Translations under genes and position numbers: made by a program
Shown here: piece after piece, positions 26,719 through 34,586 of the stretch
How the letters are laid out: each line of letters opens with the position of its first letter
How positions within the stretch are numbered: the stretch's first letter is position 1
Notes under the pieces: model-generated
The model's database searches: none
What the model was told of the DNA's origin: nothing
The model's input: the letters and a program-made list of their open reading frames with translations, nothing else
From: an uncultured Phycisphaerales bacterium
Lineage (GTDB): Bacteria > Planctomycetota > Phycisphaerae > Tepidisphaerales > Tepidisphaeraceae
DNA length: 64,000 nucleotides
Direction: 5' to 3'
Assembly: GCA_903871935.1 (NCBI GenBank)
Contig: CAIQIQ010000006.1
Coordinates: 59,618 to 123,617 of the forward strand

Positions 26719-28842
26719 TCAACGATACAGCAGGTTATACGTTTCAAACGGTATCAGGCGGCCATCCGGATGGACGATGTGGATGCATGAGCGCTTCAGC
26801 GAACGGAGATCCATGTTCCATGCATCCATGAATTGCATGATGATGATGCGGAAGACATTGTCGTAGGTGATGGAACCTTTGGGCACGTCCGGCAGACAGC
26901 AGATGCCGTTGAGGGAGTCGGCTGCTGAAATGGGAGAGGCCGATGCGGAGAAGAGGCGCATCACGTGCTCGCGGAGCGCGGGATCCTGCTCATAGCAGAT
27001 GGTGTTGCCGCCCATGTTGAGCAGTGCCCGAGTGTCGGTGATTTTTGAGAGCGGCACAAGCCGGCCGGCGAGGCGAATGGCGTAGGCCATGGCCAGGGCA
27101 TCCGTGTGGCAGGGGACGGGAAGCAGATCTGTGGGCGAGAAGAGCTTGTGTTGCTTCAGGATCGCGGTGCGGACCTCGGAGAGAGTCAGTCGGTCGGTAG
27201 CGGGATCAAATCCACCAAGCCGACCGGCCGACTGAACGGGCTGGAAGGTAACGCCACGGATACAGCGGTGGCCAGTTGCGAAATCGAGAATCTCACCGAT
27301 CTCGCTGTCGTTGATGCCCTTCTTGAGAGTGACGACGAGTGTTGTGGAGATATTGTGCTTCTCAAGTGCTTCGACGGCGCGGCTGCGAATATCAGAGAGG
27401 TCCGTGCCACGCATCTGACGAAGGCTGTCCGGGCGCAGGGAGTCGAATTGCAGATATACCTCGAAACCGGGCATATAACTGGACAGGCGCTTCACAAACT
27501 CTGCATCTTCGGCGATGCGCTTGCCGTTGGTGTTGAGCATGATGTGGCGGATTGGGCGAGCGCGGACGGCGTCCAGCACCGCGAAGAGATCAGGGTGGAG
27601 CGCAGGTTCGCCGCCGCTGATCTGCACCACATTCACGCGGCCTTCGTTGGCAACCACCGAGTCGAGCATCGACTCGATCTGTGCCAGCGAGCGGTGCGAG
27701 CCGGCCGGGGTTGAACGGGCATAGCAGATCGCACACCCGAGATCGCATTGGTCGGTGATCTCCACGATGGCCAGACAACTGTGCTGCTCGTGGTCCGGGC
27801 AGAGCCCACAGTCGTGCGGGCAGCCGCGCGACATTTGCGTGTTGCGGCGCAATGGCGATGTGGGCGGCTTGTACAGCGACCTCGCTTGTCGCCAGTAGAC
27901 GGCATCATCCGCAATCAACACGCGCTGCATGCCGTGGTCGGGGCAGAACTTCTGCATGAAGACCTGGTTGCGCTCGATCAGGATCTTGGCCTCGATCTTC
28001 GCCAGGCAGGTGGGGCAGAGGCTGCTGGTGAGCTCGACGAACTCAGGCTGCGTTGAGGCAGCCTTGGTGATGGGAGGAACCACCGCTGGGGGCAAGGCAC
28101 AGCACTCATCTCGCCAGTGCACGAGGGCGTGACCCATTCCGGCAATGGCGGCAAACTGCAATAGGCTCAACGGTACGCCGCCCAGCACATATCGCGGCCG
28201 GACAAACTCGATCAGGAAAGCAAACGCGAGATACGCAAACGCGAACTGGCTGAACATGCACCCGCGCTGCCGATGACTCCTGAGCCGCCAGAGGAAGACG
28301 ATCGCCAGCAGGGCCACGAATGCGATCTCGTAGATCTGCGTGGGATGCCGGGTAACTGCGTCGCCGAAATCCACACCCCAGGGCAGGGCGGTTGGCAATC
28401 CAGCACGCAGGCCCCTGGCAGGGCTGAACATGGATCCCAATCGCCCGGCGGCCATCCCCAGCAGCATTGGAAACACGAAGACGTCGCCGCTTGGTTGTGT
28501 CGTCTGCTGGATGCGCTTCGCGATCTCCAGCCCGAACCATCCACCCAGTAGAGCGCCCAGCCCAATCTGGCTGGCCGGTGGCAATGGCCCATCGGTTACA
28601 AGTTGCCATAGGCTCTTGACGGACTCCATCCACCCGACGACGGCCGCCCCGGCGAGAGATCCGATGAGTGTGCCGATCGCCATCGCCGTGATCTGGTGGA
28701 GCGTAAGTTTCGTTCCGGCCATTTTGAACCGGCGTTGCCGCAGGACAACAAACAGCGCGGCCGCCGCTGCGTAGCCGACGATCGCAACCGACCGCCCAAC
28801 CAAAGGAGCATCAGGTGCATGAAAGACTGCCAGCGGCATCAT
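26719..28842 (-). CDS. Fusion of Lgt-like membrane domain with radical SAM domain (MJ0619/tetraether-synthase-like)
   Basis: A 707-residue fusion. Residues 1-245 form a polytopic membrane domain with prolipoprotein diacylglyceryl transferase hallmarks: GRLGSMFS (133-140), LPWGVDFGD, RHPTQIYE (165-172) and a late FLIEFVRPR. Residues 270-350 hold a cysteine cluster: C276, C279, C300, H303, then GCPHDCGLCPDHEQHSC (340-356). The radical SAM core follows, with CDLGCAIC (C366, C370, C373) and SGGEPALHP (409-417), and a C-terminal region to 707. The CP.C, CPDHG and CGLCP.H..HSC layout is that of the MJ0619/Tes radical SAM group, whose archaeal members join lipid tails. It overlaps the next upstream gene by 32 bases. 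Function is inferred as radical chemistry on a membrane lipid or lipoprotein acyl chain. Confidence 0.75.
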   Translation of the reverse strand: MMPLAVFHAPDAPLVGRSVAIVGYAAAAALFVVLRQRRFKMAGTKLTLHQITAMAIGTLIGSLAGAAVVGWMESVKSLWQLVTDGPLPPASQIGLGALLGGWFGLEIAKRIQQTTQPSGDVFVFPMLLGMAAGRLGSMFSPARGLRAGLPTALPWGVDFGDAVTRHPTQIYEIAFVALLAIVFLWRLRSHRQRGCMFSQFAFAYLAFAFLIEFVRPRYVLGGVPLSLLQFAAIAGMGHALVHWRDECCALPPAVVPPITKAASTQPEFVELTSSLCPTCLAKIEAKILIERNQVFMQKFCPDHGMQRVLIADDAVYWRQARSLYKPPTSPLRRNTQMSRGCPHDCGLCPDHEQHSCLAIVEITDQCDLGCAICYARSTPAGSHRSLAQIESMLDSVVANEGRVNVVQISGGEPALHPDLFAVLDAVRARPIRHIMLNTNGKRIAEDAEFVKRLSSYMPGFEVYLQFDSLRPDSLRQMRGTDLSDIRSRAVEALEKHNISTTLVVTLKKGINDSEIGEILDFATGHRCIRGVTFQPVQSAGRLGGFDPATDRLTLSEVRTAILKQHKLFSPTDLLPVPCHTDALAMAYAIRLAGRLVPLSKITDTRALLNMGGNTICYEQDPALREHVMRLFSASASPISAADSLNGICCLPDVPKGSITYDNVFRIIIMQFMDAWNMDLRSLKRSCIHIVHPDGRLIPFETYNLLYR

Positions 28843-29797
28843 TGGCTCCTTTGGGCGTATCGGGCGCGAGCAGCCGTGCGCGGAAGAGGTATAGAACTCC
28901 GCCGATGGCGAGGATGGTCAACAGTTCGAGCGTTTCCTCCCAGACAGCAAACCAGACCTGATTGTCGATGTATGATGCGACAAGCATCAGGCGGAAGAAC
29001 GAGAATGTCATCGCGCCACTTGCGGCCGCCAGCAGGATCTTGGAGACCGGCATCGACCTCCGCTCCACGAGGCTGACCATAAGCAGGCACGCGGCAAAAA
29101 GGGCGATGGCAGCGGCCGGCAGATACCGCAGCTCATATACCTGGTGGACGATCGAGTGTCGGTAGATATGGTTCGCGCCCAGCACATGGGTGGTATACGC
29201 GGTGTCGCGAAAAGAGGAGTACAGGGGCATCGCTGCGGCCAGAGCCAGCAGTGGCAGCATGAGGATGAACGAGCGACGCAGGCCGCAGAGCACATCCACG
29301 TGCTTGGCACAACGATCGCACATGCTCGCAAATGCGCATCGTCCAACGTCGCTGTAGTGGATGATGCGAGCATCGACGCCTTCCAGCAGCGCGTAGATCC
29401 CGAAGGCGATCGAGAGCACCATGCCAAGGCTGTGCAGGTGCTCCATGGGCACGGAGTTGTCATGGAAGGCCATCACGTTAACGAAGCAGAACGCCTCACC
29501 GATGAAGAAGCTGATCATCGACCAGCGCAAGGCGACCAGGTCGCCTTCCCGTCGGTGACGCAAGGCGAAGATGATGATCGCCGTCAGGATCGTGTAGATG
29601 GTCTTGATGCCGAAGAAGCTGATCACGACCGCCCACTGCTCAGTGCGAGGCGATTCCCTGTAAGTAAGCGGTGACTGTTGCGATAGTGCTACGGCCACAT
29701 GAATGTACCAGTAGATCGAGAGAATGGCTCCGAGCACGATGAGCAGAACAGTCAACCCGAAATGGCTTCGCGAATCATTTGCCACAAGTCGTACCAT
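28811..29797 (-). CDS. Polytopic membrane protein of unknown function
   Basis: About 328 residues with eight or so hydrophobic helices and a central cytosolic or lumenal loop containing CAFASMCDRCAKHVDVLCG, a Cys-rich segment (four cysteines plus His) that might bind metal. The fold was not recognised. Its 3' end overlaps the start of the Lgt-radical SAM gene by 32 bases, so the two are probably translated together. Start uncertain: MVRLVANDSRSHFG is chosen; ATGs 12 and 32 codons upstream are possible. Confidence 0.65.
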   Translation of the reverse strand: MVRLVANDSRSHFGLTVLLIVLGAILSIYWYIHVAVALSQQSPLTYRESPRTEQWAVVISFFGIKTIYTILTAIIIFALRHRREGDLVALRWSMISFFIGEAFCFVNVMAFHDNSVPMEHLHSLGMVLSIAFGIYALLEGVDARIIHYSDVGRCAFASMCDRCAKHVDVLCGLRRSFILMLPLLALAAAMPLYSSFRDTAYTTHVLGANHIYRHSIVHQVYELRYLPAAAIALFAACLLMVSLVERRSMPVSKILLAAASGAMTFSFFRLMLVASYIDNQVWFAVWEETLELLTILAIGGVLYLFRARLLAPDTPKGANDAAGSLSCT

Positions 29798-29855
29798 AGT
29801 GTGCTCGGGGAAAGAGACAATAGAAAGGCCCATCCACACGCTGATGACATTCACC

Positions 29856-30257
29856 TTATCCGATGCTGACTGCACAGAGGATAAACCCGGCAATTGGCAG
29901 TATCAGCACTCCGCATATGACCCCCGGGAAGAAACCTGACCAATCGGCATCATCACGTGAGAATCTGACGATGGCGTTGATGCCGAGCACAAGCAGCCAC
30001 GCGAAACTGATGAAGTAGTAGTTCGTGAATAGCGGCAGGCAGGCAAACACGCTGAGCAATCCAAGGATGAAGTGCACAGCAGGAGAGATCTGCCAATACG
30101 CTATTCCCTTTCGCGTTGGCAACGTCCTGCGTTCGTACTCGAGTGGATAGACGTGGACATGGACGGGCGGACGTCGCTTGGAGCCCTGCCTCGATTCTGA
30201 ATCGAGTTCATATTCGCCGCGGTCGTCATCGGGATGAATCGGGTGCTGCCTGCTCAT
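29856..30257 (-). CDS. Small membrane protein, cluster member
   Basis: A 133-residue protein with an acidic, polar N-terminus (HPDDDRGEYELDSESRQG), a VHVHVYPLEYE strand and three to four membrane helices (AVHFILGLLSVFACLPLF, ISFAWLLVLGINAIV, GFFPGVICGVLILPIAGFIL). The C-terminal G-F-x-P-G-V-x-x-G...L.P pattern is shared with the neighbour at 30274, so the two are probably distant paralogues. No family recognised. The start at MSRQHPIHP is tentative; one 13 codons upstream would overlap the preceding gene. Confidence 0.55.
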   Translation of the reverse strand: MSRQHPIHPDDDRGEYELDSESRQGSKRRPPVHVHVYPLEYERRTLPTRKGIAYWQISPAVHFILGLLSVFACLPLFTNYYFISFAWLLVLGINAIVRFSRDDADWSGFFPGVICGVLILPIAGFILCAVSIG

Positions 30258-30273
30258 ACCAGGTTCTTGCGCC

Positions 30274-30645
30274 TCATCTAAGAACACCAGTCTCATACGC
30301 GCCCATCACAATTGCGCATGAGAACGCGAAAACCAGCGGCCCAACAAGAAATCCGGTCAGTACGCCGGGAAGGAAGTTTTTCCAACTCGTCCACAGGTGC
30401 ACATTTACAACGGTTGCGATCAGAACAATGGCATACATCGTCACCAGCCCGGCCGGCAGATCCTGAAGTGCATTGGCAACCACGATCACCGGAAGTGCCA
30501 GAGCATAAGGGGCGGCCATTCCCGCCGCGAATTGTCTTCTCCTTTGCTTCCTTTGAACCGCCATCTCATCCACGTGCTCATACTCGAGCATGTTTACGCG
30601 GATGGGTGGCTCCTTATTCCTGTCGGGTTGGGGCTGATCGCTCAT
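30274..30645 (-). CDS. Small membrane protein, cluster member
   Basis: A 123-residue protein with a polar N-terminus (MSDQPQPDRNKEPPIRVNML) and three to four membrane helices. The phrase NFLPGVLTGFLVGPLVFAFS parallels GFFPGVICGVLILPIAGFIL of the next gene. It is the first gene of the minus-strand cluster that leads through 29856 and 28811 to the Lgt-radical SAM fusion. Function unknown. Confidence 0.6.
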   Translation of the reverse strand: MSDQPQPDRNKEPPIRVNMLEYEHVDEMAVQRKQRRRQFAAGMAAPYALALPVIVVANALQDLPAGLVTMYAIVLIATVVNVHLWTSWKNFLPGVLTGFLVGPLVFAFSCAIVMGAYETGVLR

Positions 30646-30806
30646 GCCGGGTTTCGTTCTGAGGGACGCGCTGCTGTCTCGTGCTCCTGGGGGCTATGCT
30701 AGCGAGTTCAGGATTACGAGTCACCAATCTTCGAGATGTTGGTGTTTGACGGTGCGCCACCCAGGGGGATTCCTCGGTTTGGGGCTCCAGGTCATTTTGT
30801 CGAGGA

Positions 30807-31229
30807 GTGACATCGGGCAAGTCAGTGTCGGACAGGCACTTAGAGCAGGAATGTCACTTCGTAAAGGATAGTGACCAGGTTGCAAAGCGTCAGGCGACGG
30901 CGATCGATCTGCTGCTTAAGGGGTTTTGCATGTCGGAGGTGGCCAGGCGCGTGGGGGTAAGCAAGCGGACGGTGTACCGGTGGCGGTACAACCATCCACA
31001 GTTCATCGCGGTGTATGCGCGGATCACGCAGGAACTGCACGAGCAGACGGCGCGGCGGGCGGAGCAGCTTGTATACAAGGCGATGGGAATAGTGGGAGAT
31101 GCGATGAGCGAGGGAAAGAAAGAGTCGGCGCGGATACCTGCCCAGAAGCCCATGACTCCTGGAAAATGCTTTGAGAGGATCATTCGCATTCACAGTATCC
31201 GTGAACGCGTGTATAATAGACCGATATGA
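30807..31229 (+). CDS. Helix-turn-helix protein coupled to higB
   Basis: A 140-residue protein (GTG start) whose middle, ATAIDLLLKGFCMSEVARRV followed by GVSKRTVYRWRYNHPQFIAVYA, is a homeodomain-like/resolvase-type HTH of the kind used by transposases and small terminase subunits. The rest is helical (ITQELHEQTARRAEQLVYKA). Its TGA overlaps the higB ATG (ATGA at 31226-31229), so the three genes form one translational unit. The start is uncertain because GAGGA lies immediately before the GTG. It may act as a third, regulatory component. Confidence 0.6.
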   Translation: MTSGKSVSDRHLEQECHFVKDSDQVAKRQATAIDLLLKGFCMSEVARRVGVSKRTVYRWRYNHPQFIAVYARITQELHEQTARRAEQLVYKAMGIVGDAMSEGKKESARIPAQKPMTPGKCFERIIRIHSIRERVYNRPI

Positions 31230-31519
31230 GATTCCGTTTCGCATCGAGCAGACTGCGTATTCTTTACGAAACGGGTGTTGGCAGATATCCGCCAGAAGCT
31301 GTAACCGGCTTTTTTCGAGTGATGGCTATTATCGCCGAAGCTGTGAATGAAAGGGATCTGTATGCCTTCAAGGGCTTGCGCTACGAGAAGCTCAAAGGTG
31401 ATCGGTCGGGGCAGCATTCACTGCGTCTTAATACTCAGTGGAGGTTAATCGTCAGCTCACTATTGGAGCCCGATGGCCGGATCATGCTAATCATTGAGAT
31501 CGTTGATCATCACAAATAG
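31226..31519 (+). CDS. higB: HigB-type toxin (RelE/ParE superfamily)
   Basis: A 97-residue ribosome-dependent mRNA interferase-type toxin. The plasmid-maintenance killer pattern is visible: VNERDLYAFKGLRYEKLKGD, GQHSLRLNTQWRLIVS and IMLIIEIVDHHK at the end. Size and gene order (toxin before antitoxin) are those of HigBA. It starts within the ATGA overlap with the upstream HTH gene and ends eight bases before higA. Confidence 0.85.
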   Translation: MRFRFASSRLRILYETGVGRYPPEAVTGFFRVMAIIAEAVNERDLYAFKGLRYEKLKGDRSGQHSLRLNTQWRLIVSSLLEPDGRIMLIIEIVDHHK

Positions 31520-31527
31520 GATTTGGA

Positions 31528-31815
31528 ATGAAGACACACGAAACAATTGTTCCCGCCGCGGTTTTGCCTCCCGGGGAGACCATTCGCGTAGAACTGCAGG
31601 CACGAGGCTGGACACAGCGGCTGTTCGCTCGGCGGATGGGGCGGCCAACGCAGGCGGTTAATGAGATCATCCGCGGCCGGCGTCAGATTACCGCCGAGAC
31701 GGCGCTGAGCTTGGGCGAAGTGTTTGGCACTTCCGCCGAACTATGGATGGGGTTGGAGGGCCGCTATCGGCTGCACCTGGCACGACAGAATCGCCGAAGA
31801 AAGATCCCGGCGTGA
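31528..31815 (+). CDS. higA: HigA-type antitoxin
   Basis: A 95-residue XRE-fold antitoxin of the HigA/VapI group. The N-terminal IVPAAVLPPGETIRVELQAR is followed by an HTH (WTQRLFARRMGRPTQAVNEI, then RGRRQITAETALSLGEVFGT) and SAELWMGLEGRYRLHLARQN. It neutralises HigB and should autorepress the operon. The downstream 40 bases contain no clear terminator. Confidence 0.88.
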   Translation: MKTHETIVPAAVLPPGETIRVELQARGWTQRLFARRMGRPTQAVNEIIRGRRQITAETALSLGEVFGTSAELWMGLEGRYRLHLARQNRRRKIPA

Positions 31816-31852
31816 ATATGCTGCCGAGTCGGGAGATGGCCAATGGCCAGTG

Positions 31853-32029
31853 TCACATCTGGAGTCGATCCTTCCCCATGCCCGCGATGATTGTATCGCG
31901 GGGCTGATCGGCGATGATTTGAGAGCGGCGCAACTGCTCGATGGTAGCGTCACAGAGCTTGCAATAGTCCTCCCAAACGTTCTGGCCGAGGATTGCCGCG
32001 AAGTCCAGTCTTGTTGGCTCGCGCCACAC
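31853..32029 (-). pseudogene. Short unassigned minus-strand reading frame, possible gene remnant
   Basis: A frame of about 58 codons starting with GTG reads VWREPTRLDFAAILGQNVWE and continues with a balanced, protein-like composition to DRLQM. It lies between higA and the pirin gene, just downstream of the latter. No family was recognised and no ribosome binding site is evident. It may be a small gene or the tail of a lost one. Confidence 0.3.
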
Positions 32030-32034
32030 GGTCG

Positions 32035-32736
32035 TCAGGCCAGATCAAATACCAGCACCTGTCCGGTGTCGCCGGCAACTGTTATCTCGGGTTCTCCTTC
32101 GATCGCTATGGCATCGCCAGCCTGCAGTTCCTGCCCGTTGATGGTCGCCTCGCCGGTGGCGATATGGACCCAGGCGGCGCGTCCCTTCCGAAGTGCGTGG
32201 CGCAACTCGGTTCCCGGCTTGAGTACGCTCAGGTAGAGGTCGGCATCCTGATGGATTTGCAGTGCGCCATCTTTTTGCGTGCCATCGCGGCCGGCTACGC
32301 GGACGAGTTTGCCGATGCGGTCCTTGGCGGCGAACACCTTCTGGTCATAGGCCGGCTTCACGCCCATTTCATCCGGTTCGATCCAGATCTGCAGCAGATG
32401 AACAGGCTCGGCCTTCGAGGCGTTGAACTCGCTGTGGCGGATACCGGTACCCGCACTCATGCGTTGCACCTCGTCGGTGGTCAGCGCCTGCTGATGACCC
32501 AGGCTGTCGCCATGGCGCAACGCACCATCGAGTACAACGGTAATGATCTCCATGTCCTCGTGTGGATGAGTCGGGAACCCGCCGCCGGGGCCGAAGATGT
32601 CATCGTTGATCACCCGCAGCGAGCGGAATCCCATCTGCTTCGAGTCGTAGTAGTTGCCGAATGAAAACGTATGCCAGCTCTGCAGCCAGCCCATCATTGT
32701 CTTTCCCCGTTCACCAGCTTTTCTAACGGTCGTCAT
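32035..32736 (-). CDS. Pirin family protein (YhhW-like quercetinase)
   Basis: A 233-residue bicupin. The N-terminal cupin has the iron ligands in FPTHPHEDMEIITVVLDGAL (about residues 53-72) and in MSAGTGIRHSEFN (about 92-105); the C-terminal cupin is degenerate (GRAAWVHIATGEATINGQEL). This is the arrangement of YhhW, which can open flavonols with dioxygen. It is divergent from an HxlR regulator with about 70 bases between starts, an arrangement that suggests control by that regulator. Confidence 0.9.
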   Translation of the reverse strand: MTTVRKAGERGKTMMGWLQSWHTFSFGNYYDSKQMGFRSLRVINDDIFGPGGGFPTHPHEDMEIITVVLDGALRHGDSLGHQQALTTDEVQRMSAGTGIRHSEFNASKAEPVHLLQIWIEPDEMGVKPAYDQKVFAAKDRIGKLVRVAGRDGTQKDGALQIHQDADLYLSVLKPGTELRHALRKGRAAWVHIATGEATINGQELQAGDAIAIEGEPEITVAGDTGQVLVFDLA

Positions 32737-32807
32737 GTTTCACCTCTGTGCATAGCATAGGGAGTGGCGGTTGTGAAAAACGACCAGGCCGGGATTACGG
32801 AGCTAGT

Positions 32808-33182
32808 ATGCAAACCAATACCATGAGAATGCCCAAGGCTCTGGCGCAGGTCGGTGAGAACCCCTGTGAAGTGGCCGGCCTGTTCCACCTGCTGGCCGGC
32901 CGGTGGGTCTTACCCGTCCTCTATCATCTGCACCACGCGGATGCCCCCATGCGTTTCGGTCAGCTTCGCCGGGTGGTAGGGGAGGTTACACCGACCGAGC
33001 TAACCAAGACCCTGCGCCTGCTAGAGACGACCGATCTGATCACCCGCCGGATCTACCCCGAGGTTCCGGTCCGCGTGGAGTACGAGTGCACCGACATGGG
33101 CAACTCGCTCAAGAAGCCGATCAACCTTCTGGCGGATTGGCTGAAGACTCACGGCGCGAAGCTGCAGCGCAAGCTGCGCTAG
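32808..33182 (+). CDS. HxlR-type winged-helix transcriptional regulator
   Basis: A 124-residue DNA-binding protein with the HxlR plan: NPCEVAGLFHLLAGRWVLPV, RFGQLRRVVGEVTPTELTKT, LRLLETTDLITRRIYPEVPV, YECTDMGNSLKKPINLLADW. The conserved early cysteine (C18 or so) is the redox or electrophile sensor in several relatives (HypR, YodB). The divergent pirin gene is the likely target. ACGGAG before the ATG at 32808 favours this start over one 20 codons upstream. Confidence 0.88.
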   Translation: MQTNTMRMPKALAQVGENPCEVAGLFHLLAGRWVLPVLYHLHHADAPMRFGQLRRVVGEVTPTELTKTLRLLETTDLITRRIYPEVPVRVEYECTDMGNSLKKPINLLADWLKTHGAKLQRKLR

Positions 33183-33192
33183 GCGCTTGTTC

Positions 33193-33256
33193 GTAGTGAC
33201 GGCGCAAGCCGGTGCTGCATCAGTCACAGTGAAGCGCCGGCTTGCGCCGTCACTAC
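33193..33256. repeat. 20-bp perfect inverted repeat between hxlR-type gene and aroC
   Basis: Arms 33193-33212 (GTAGTGACGGCGCAAGCCGG) and 33237-33256 are exact complements with a 24-base loop, extended by CGCTT/AAGCG after a small bulge. It lies between two convergent genes and includes the aroC stop codon in its right arm, so it could serve as a bidirectional terminator. A degenerate copy occurs at 19144-19216. Confidence 0.8.
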
Positions 33257-34425
33257 AAGCGAGGAACCTCAAAGGGCAACTTGCGGCAGAGGTCCAGGTA
33301 ACTGCTGTAATTCGCCCGCATCTCGGTCAGCGAATCCCCGCCGAACTTCTCGACCATCGCTCGCGCCATCTCGAAGGCCACCACGGCTTCCATGACGACA
33401 CTGGCGGCCGACACGGCACAGACATCTGATCGCTCATAGGTGGCTTTATCGGGCGCCTTCGTATTCAGATCGACGCTCTGAAGCGGCTGCAGGAGTGTTG
33501 CGATGGGTTTCATCGCCCCGCGCACGACCACCGGTTGCCCATTGGTCATTCCTCCTTCGATGCCTCCGGCGTTGTTGCTCTCGCGCACAAATCCCAGCGA
33601 GGGCGTTGCCTTCAATGTCGGGTCGTACGCGATCGGGTCATGCACCTTTGAGCCGGGCCGGAACGCTACCTCTTTGCCAAGACCGATCTCGACACTCTTG
33701 AATGCCTGGATGCCCATGACAGCGCACGCCAGGCGCGAATCGAGCCGATCGTCCCACTGCACGCAGGTGCCCAGGCCCGGCGGGCAACCGAATACATGGA
33801 CCTCGCATAGCCCGCCGACGGTATCCCCATCGATCTTTGCCTGGCGAATGATCGCGCGCATGGCTTCGGACGCGGCTGGGTCCGGGCAATACACATCCGA
33901 AGCATCGCGATCGGCGAGGAGCTTATCGATGTTCGTCAGATCGATGTTCTGTGCTTTGGCCGACCCGATGGCGGTGACGAACCCCAGAACGCGAATTCCA
34001 AATGCAGCAAGGAGGCACCGCGCCAAGCCGCCGGCTGCCACTCGCGCTGCGGTCTCTCGGGCGCTGGCGCGTTCCAGCGTTTCGCGGCAGTCGGTGGTGA
34101 GCCATTTCAGGCTTCCGGCGAGGTCGGCATGGCCCGGCCGCGGCCGGTAGACGGCCGGCGTTTCATCAAGGCGGCTGTCCTTGTTGACCACCTGCAGCGC
34201 CACGGGCGCGCCCGTCGATTGTCCGCGTCGGACTCCAGTGAGGATGTCCACTTGATCGGACTCGATGCGCTGGCGGCCGCCGCGACCATATCCGCCCTGA
34301 CGCCGCTTCAACTCCGCATCAATCAATGGTTTGTCGATCGTCACGCCGGCCGGCAGGCCTTCAACCAGAGCCAGCAGCGTGCGCCCATGGGATTCACCGG
34401 CCGTCTTGTAGGAGAGCGTTGCCAT
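33253..34425 (-). CDS. aroC: Chorismate synthase
   Basis: A 390-residue cytosolic FMN-dependent enzyme turning 5-enolpyruvylshikimate-3-phosphate into chorismate, the last shared step of aromatic synthesis. Signatures: TAGESHGRTLLALVEGLPAG at the N-terminus, GYGRGGRQRIESDQV, RPGHADLAGSLKW, SARETAARVAAGGLA, and the C-terminal ERSDVCAVSAASVVMEAVVA. Length fits the 360-390 norm. No other aro gene is nearby. Its last codons fall inside a palindromic repeat. Confidence 0.96.
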   Translation of the reverse strand: MATLSYKTAGESHGRTLLALVEGLPAGVTIDKPLIDAELKRRQGGYGRGGRQRIESDQVDILTGVRRGQSTGAPVALQVVNKDSRLDETPAVYRPRPGHADLAGSLKWLTTDCRETLERASARETAARVAAGGLARCLLAAFGIRVLGFVTAIGSAKAQNIDLTNIDKLLADRDASDVYCPDPAASEAMRAIIRQAKIDGDTVGGLCEVHVFGCPPGLGTCVQWDDRLDSRLACAVMGIQAFKSVEIGLGKEVAFRPGSKVHDPIAYDPTLKATPSLGFVRESNNAGGIEGGMTNGQPVVVRGAMKPIATLLQPLQSVDLNTKAPDKATYERSDVCAVSAASVVMEAVVAFEMARAMVEKFGGDSLTEMRANYSSYLDLCRKLPFEVPRL

Positions 34426-34537
34426 TATGGTGAATTGTAATGCTTTCCGGCCCTCAGCGTGTAGGGGTACGGGGTTTAATGTGTGAAAGACCTGGATTCA
34501 TGAGTCTTGCGGCGGAAGATTGGAGTGGCATGGTAGC

Positions 34538-34555
34538 CAGAAAAGGGGCCACTGG
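34538..34555. repeat. Left 18-bp inverted repeat flanking the RAYT gene
   Basis: CAGAAAAGGGGCCACTGG at 34538-34555 is an exact complement of 35268-35285. It lies 31 bases before the transposase start. Confidence 0.85.
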
Positions 34556-34586
34556 ACATTTCAGATGATTCGGATAGGCTGCCACG

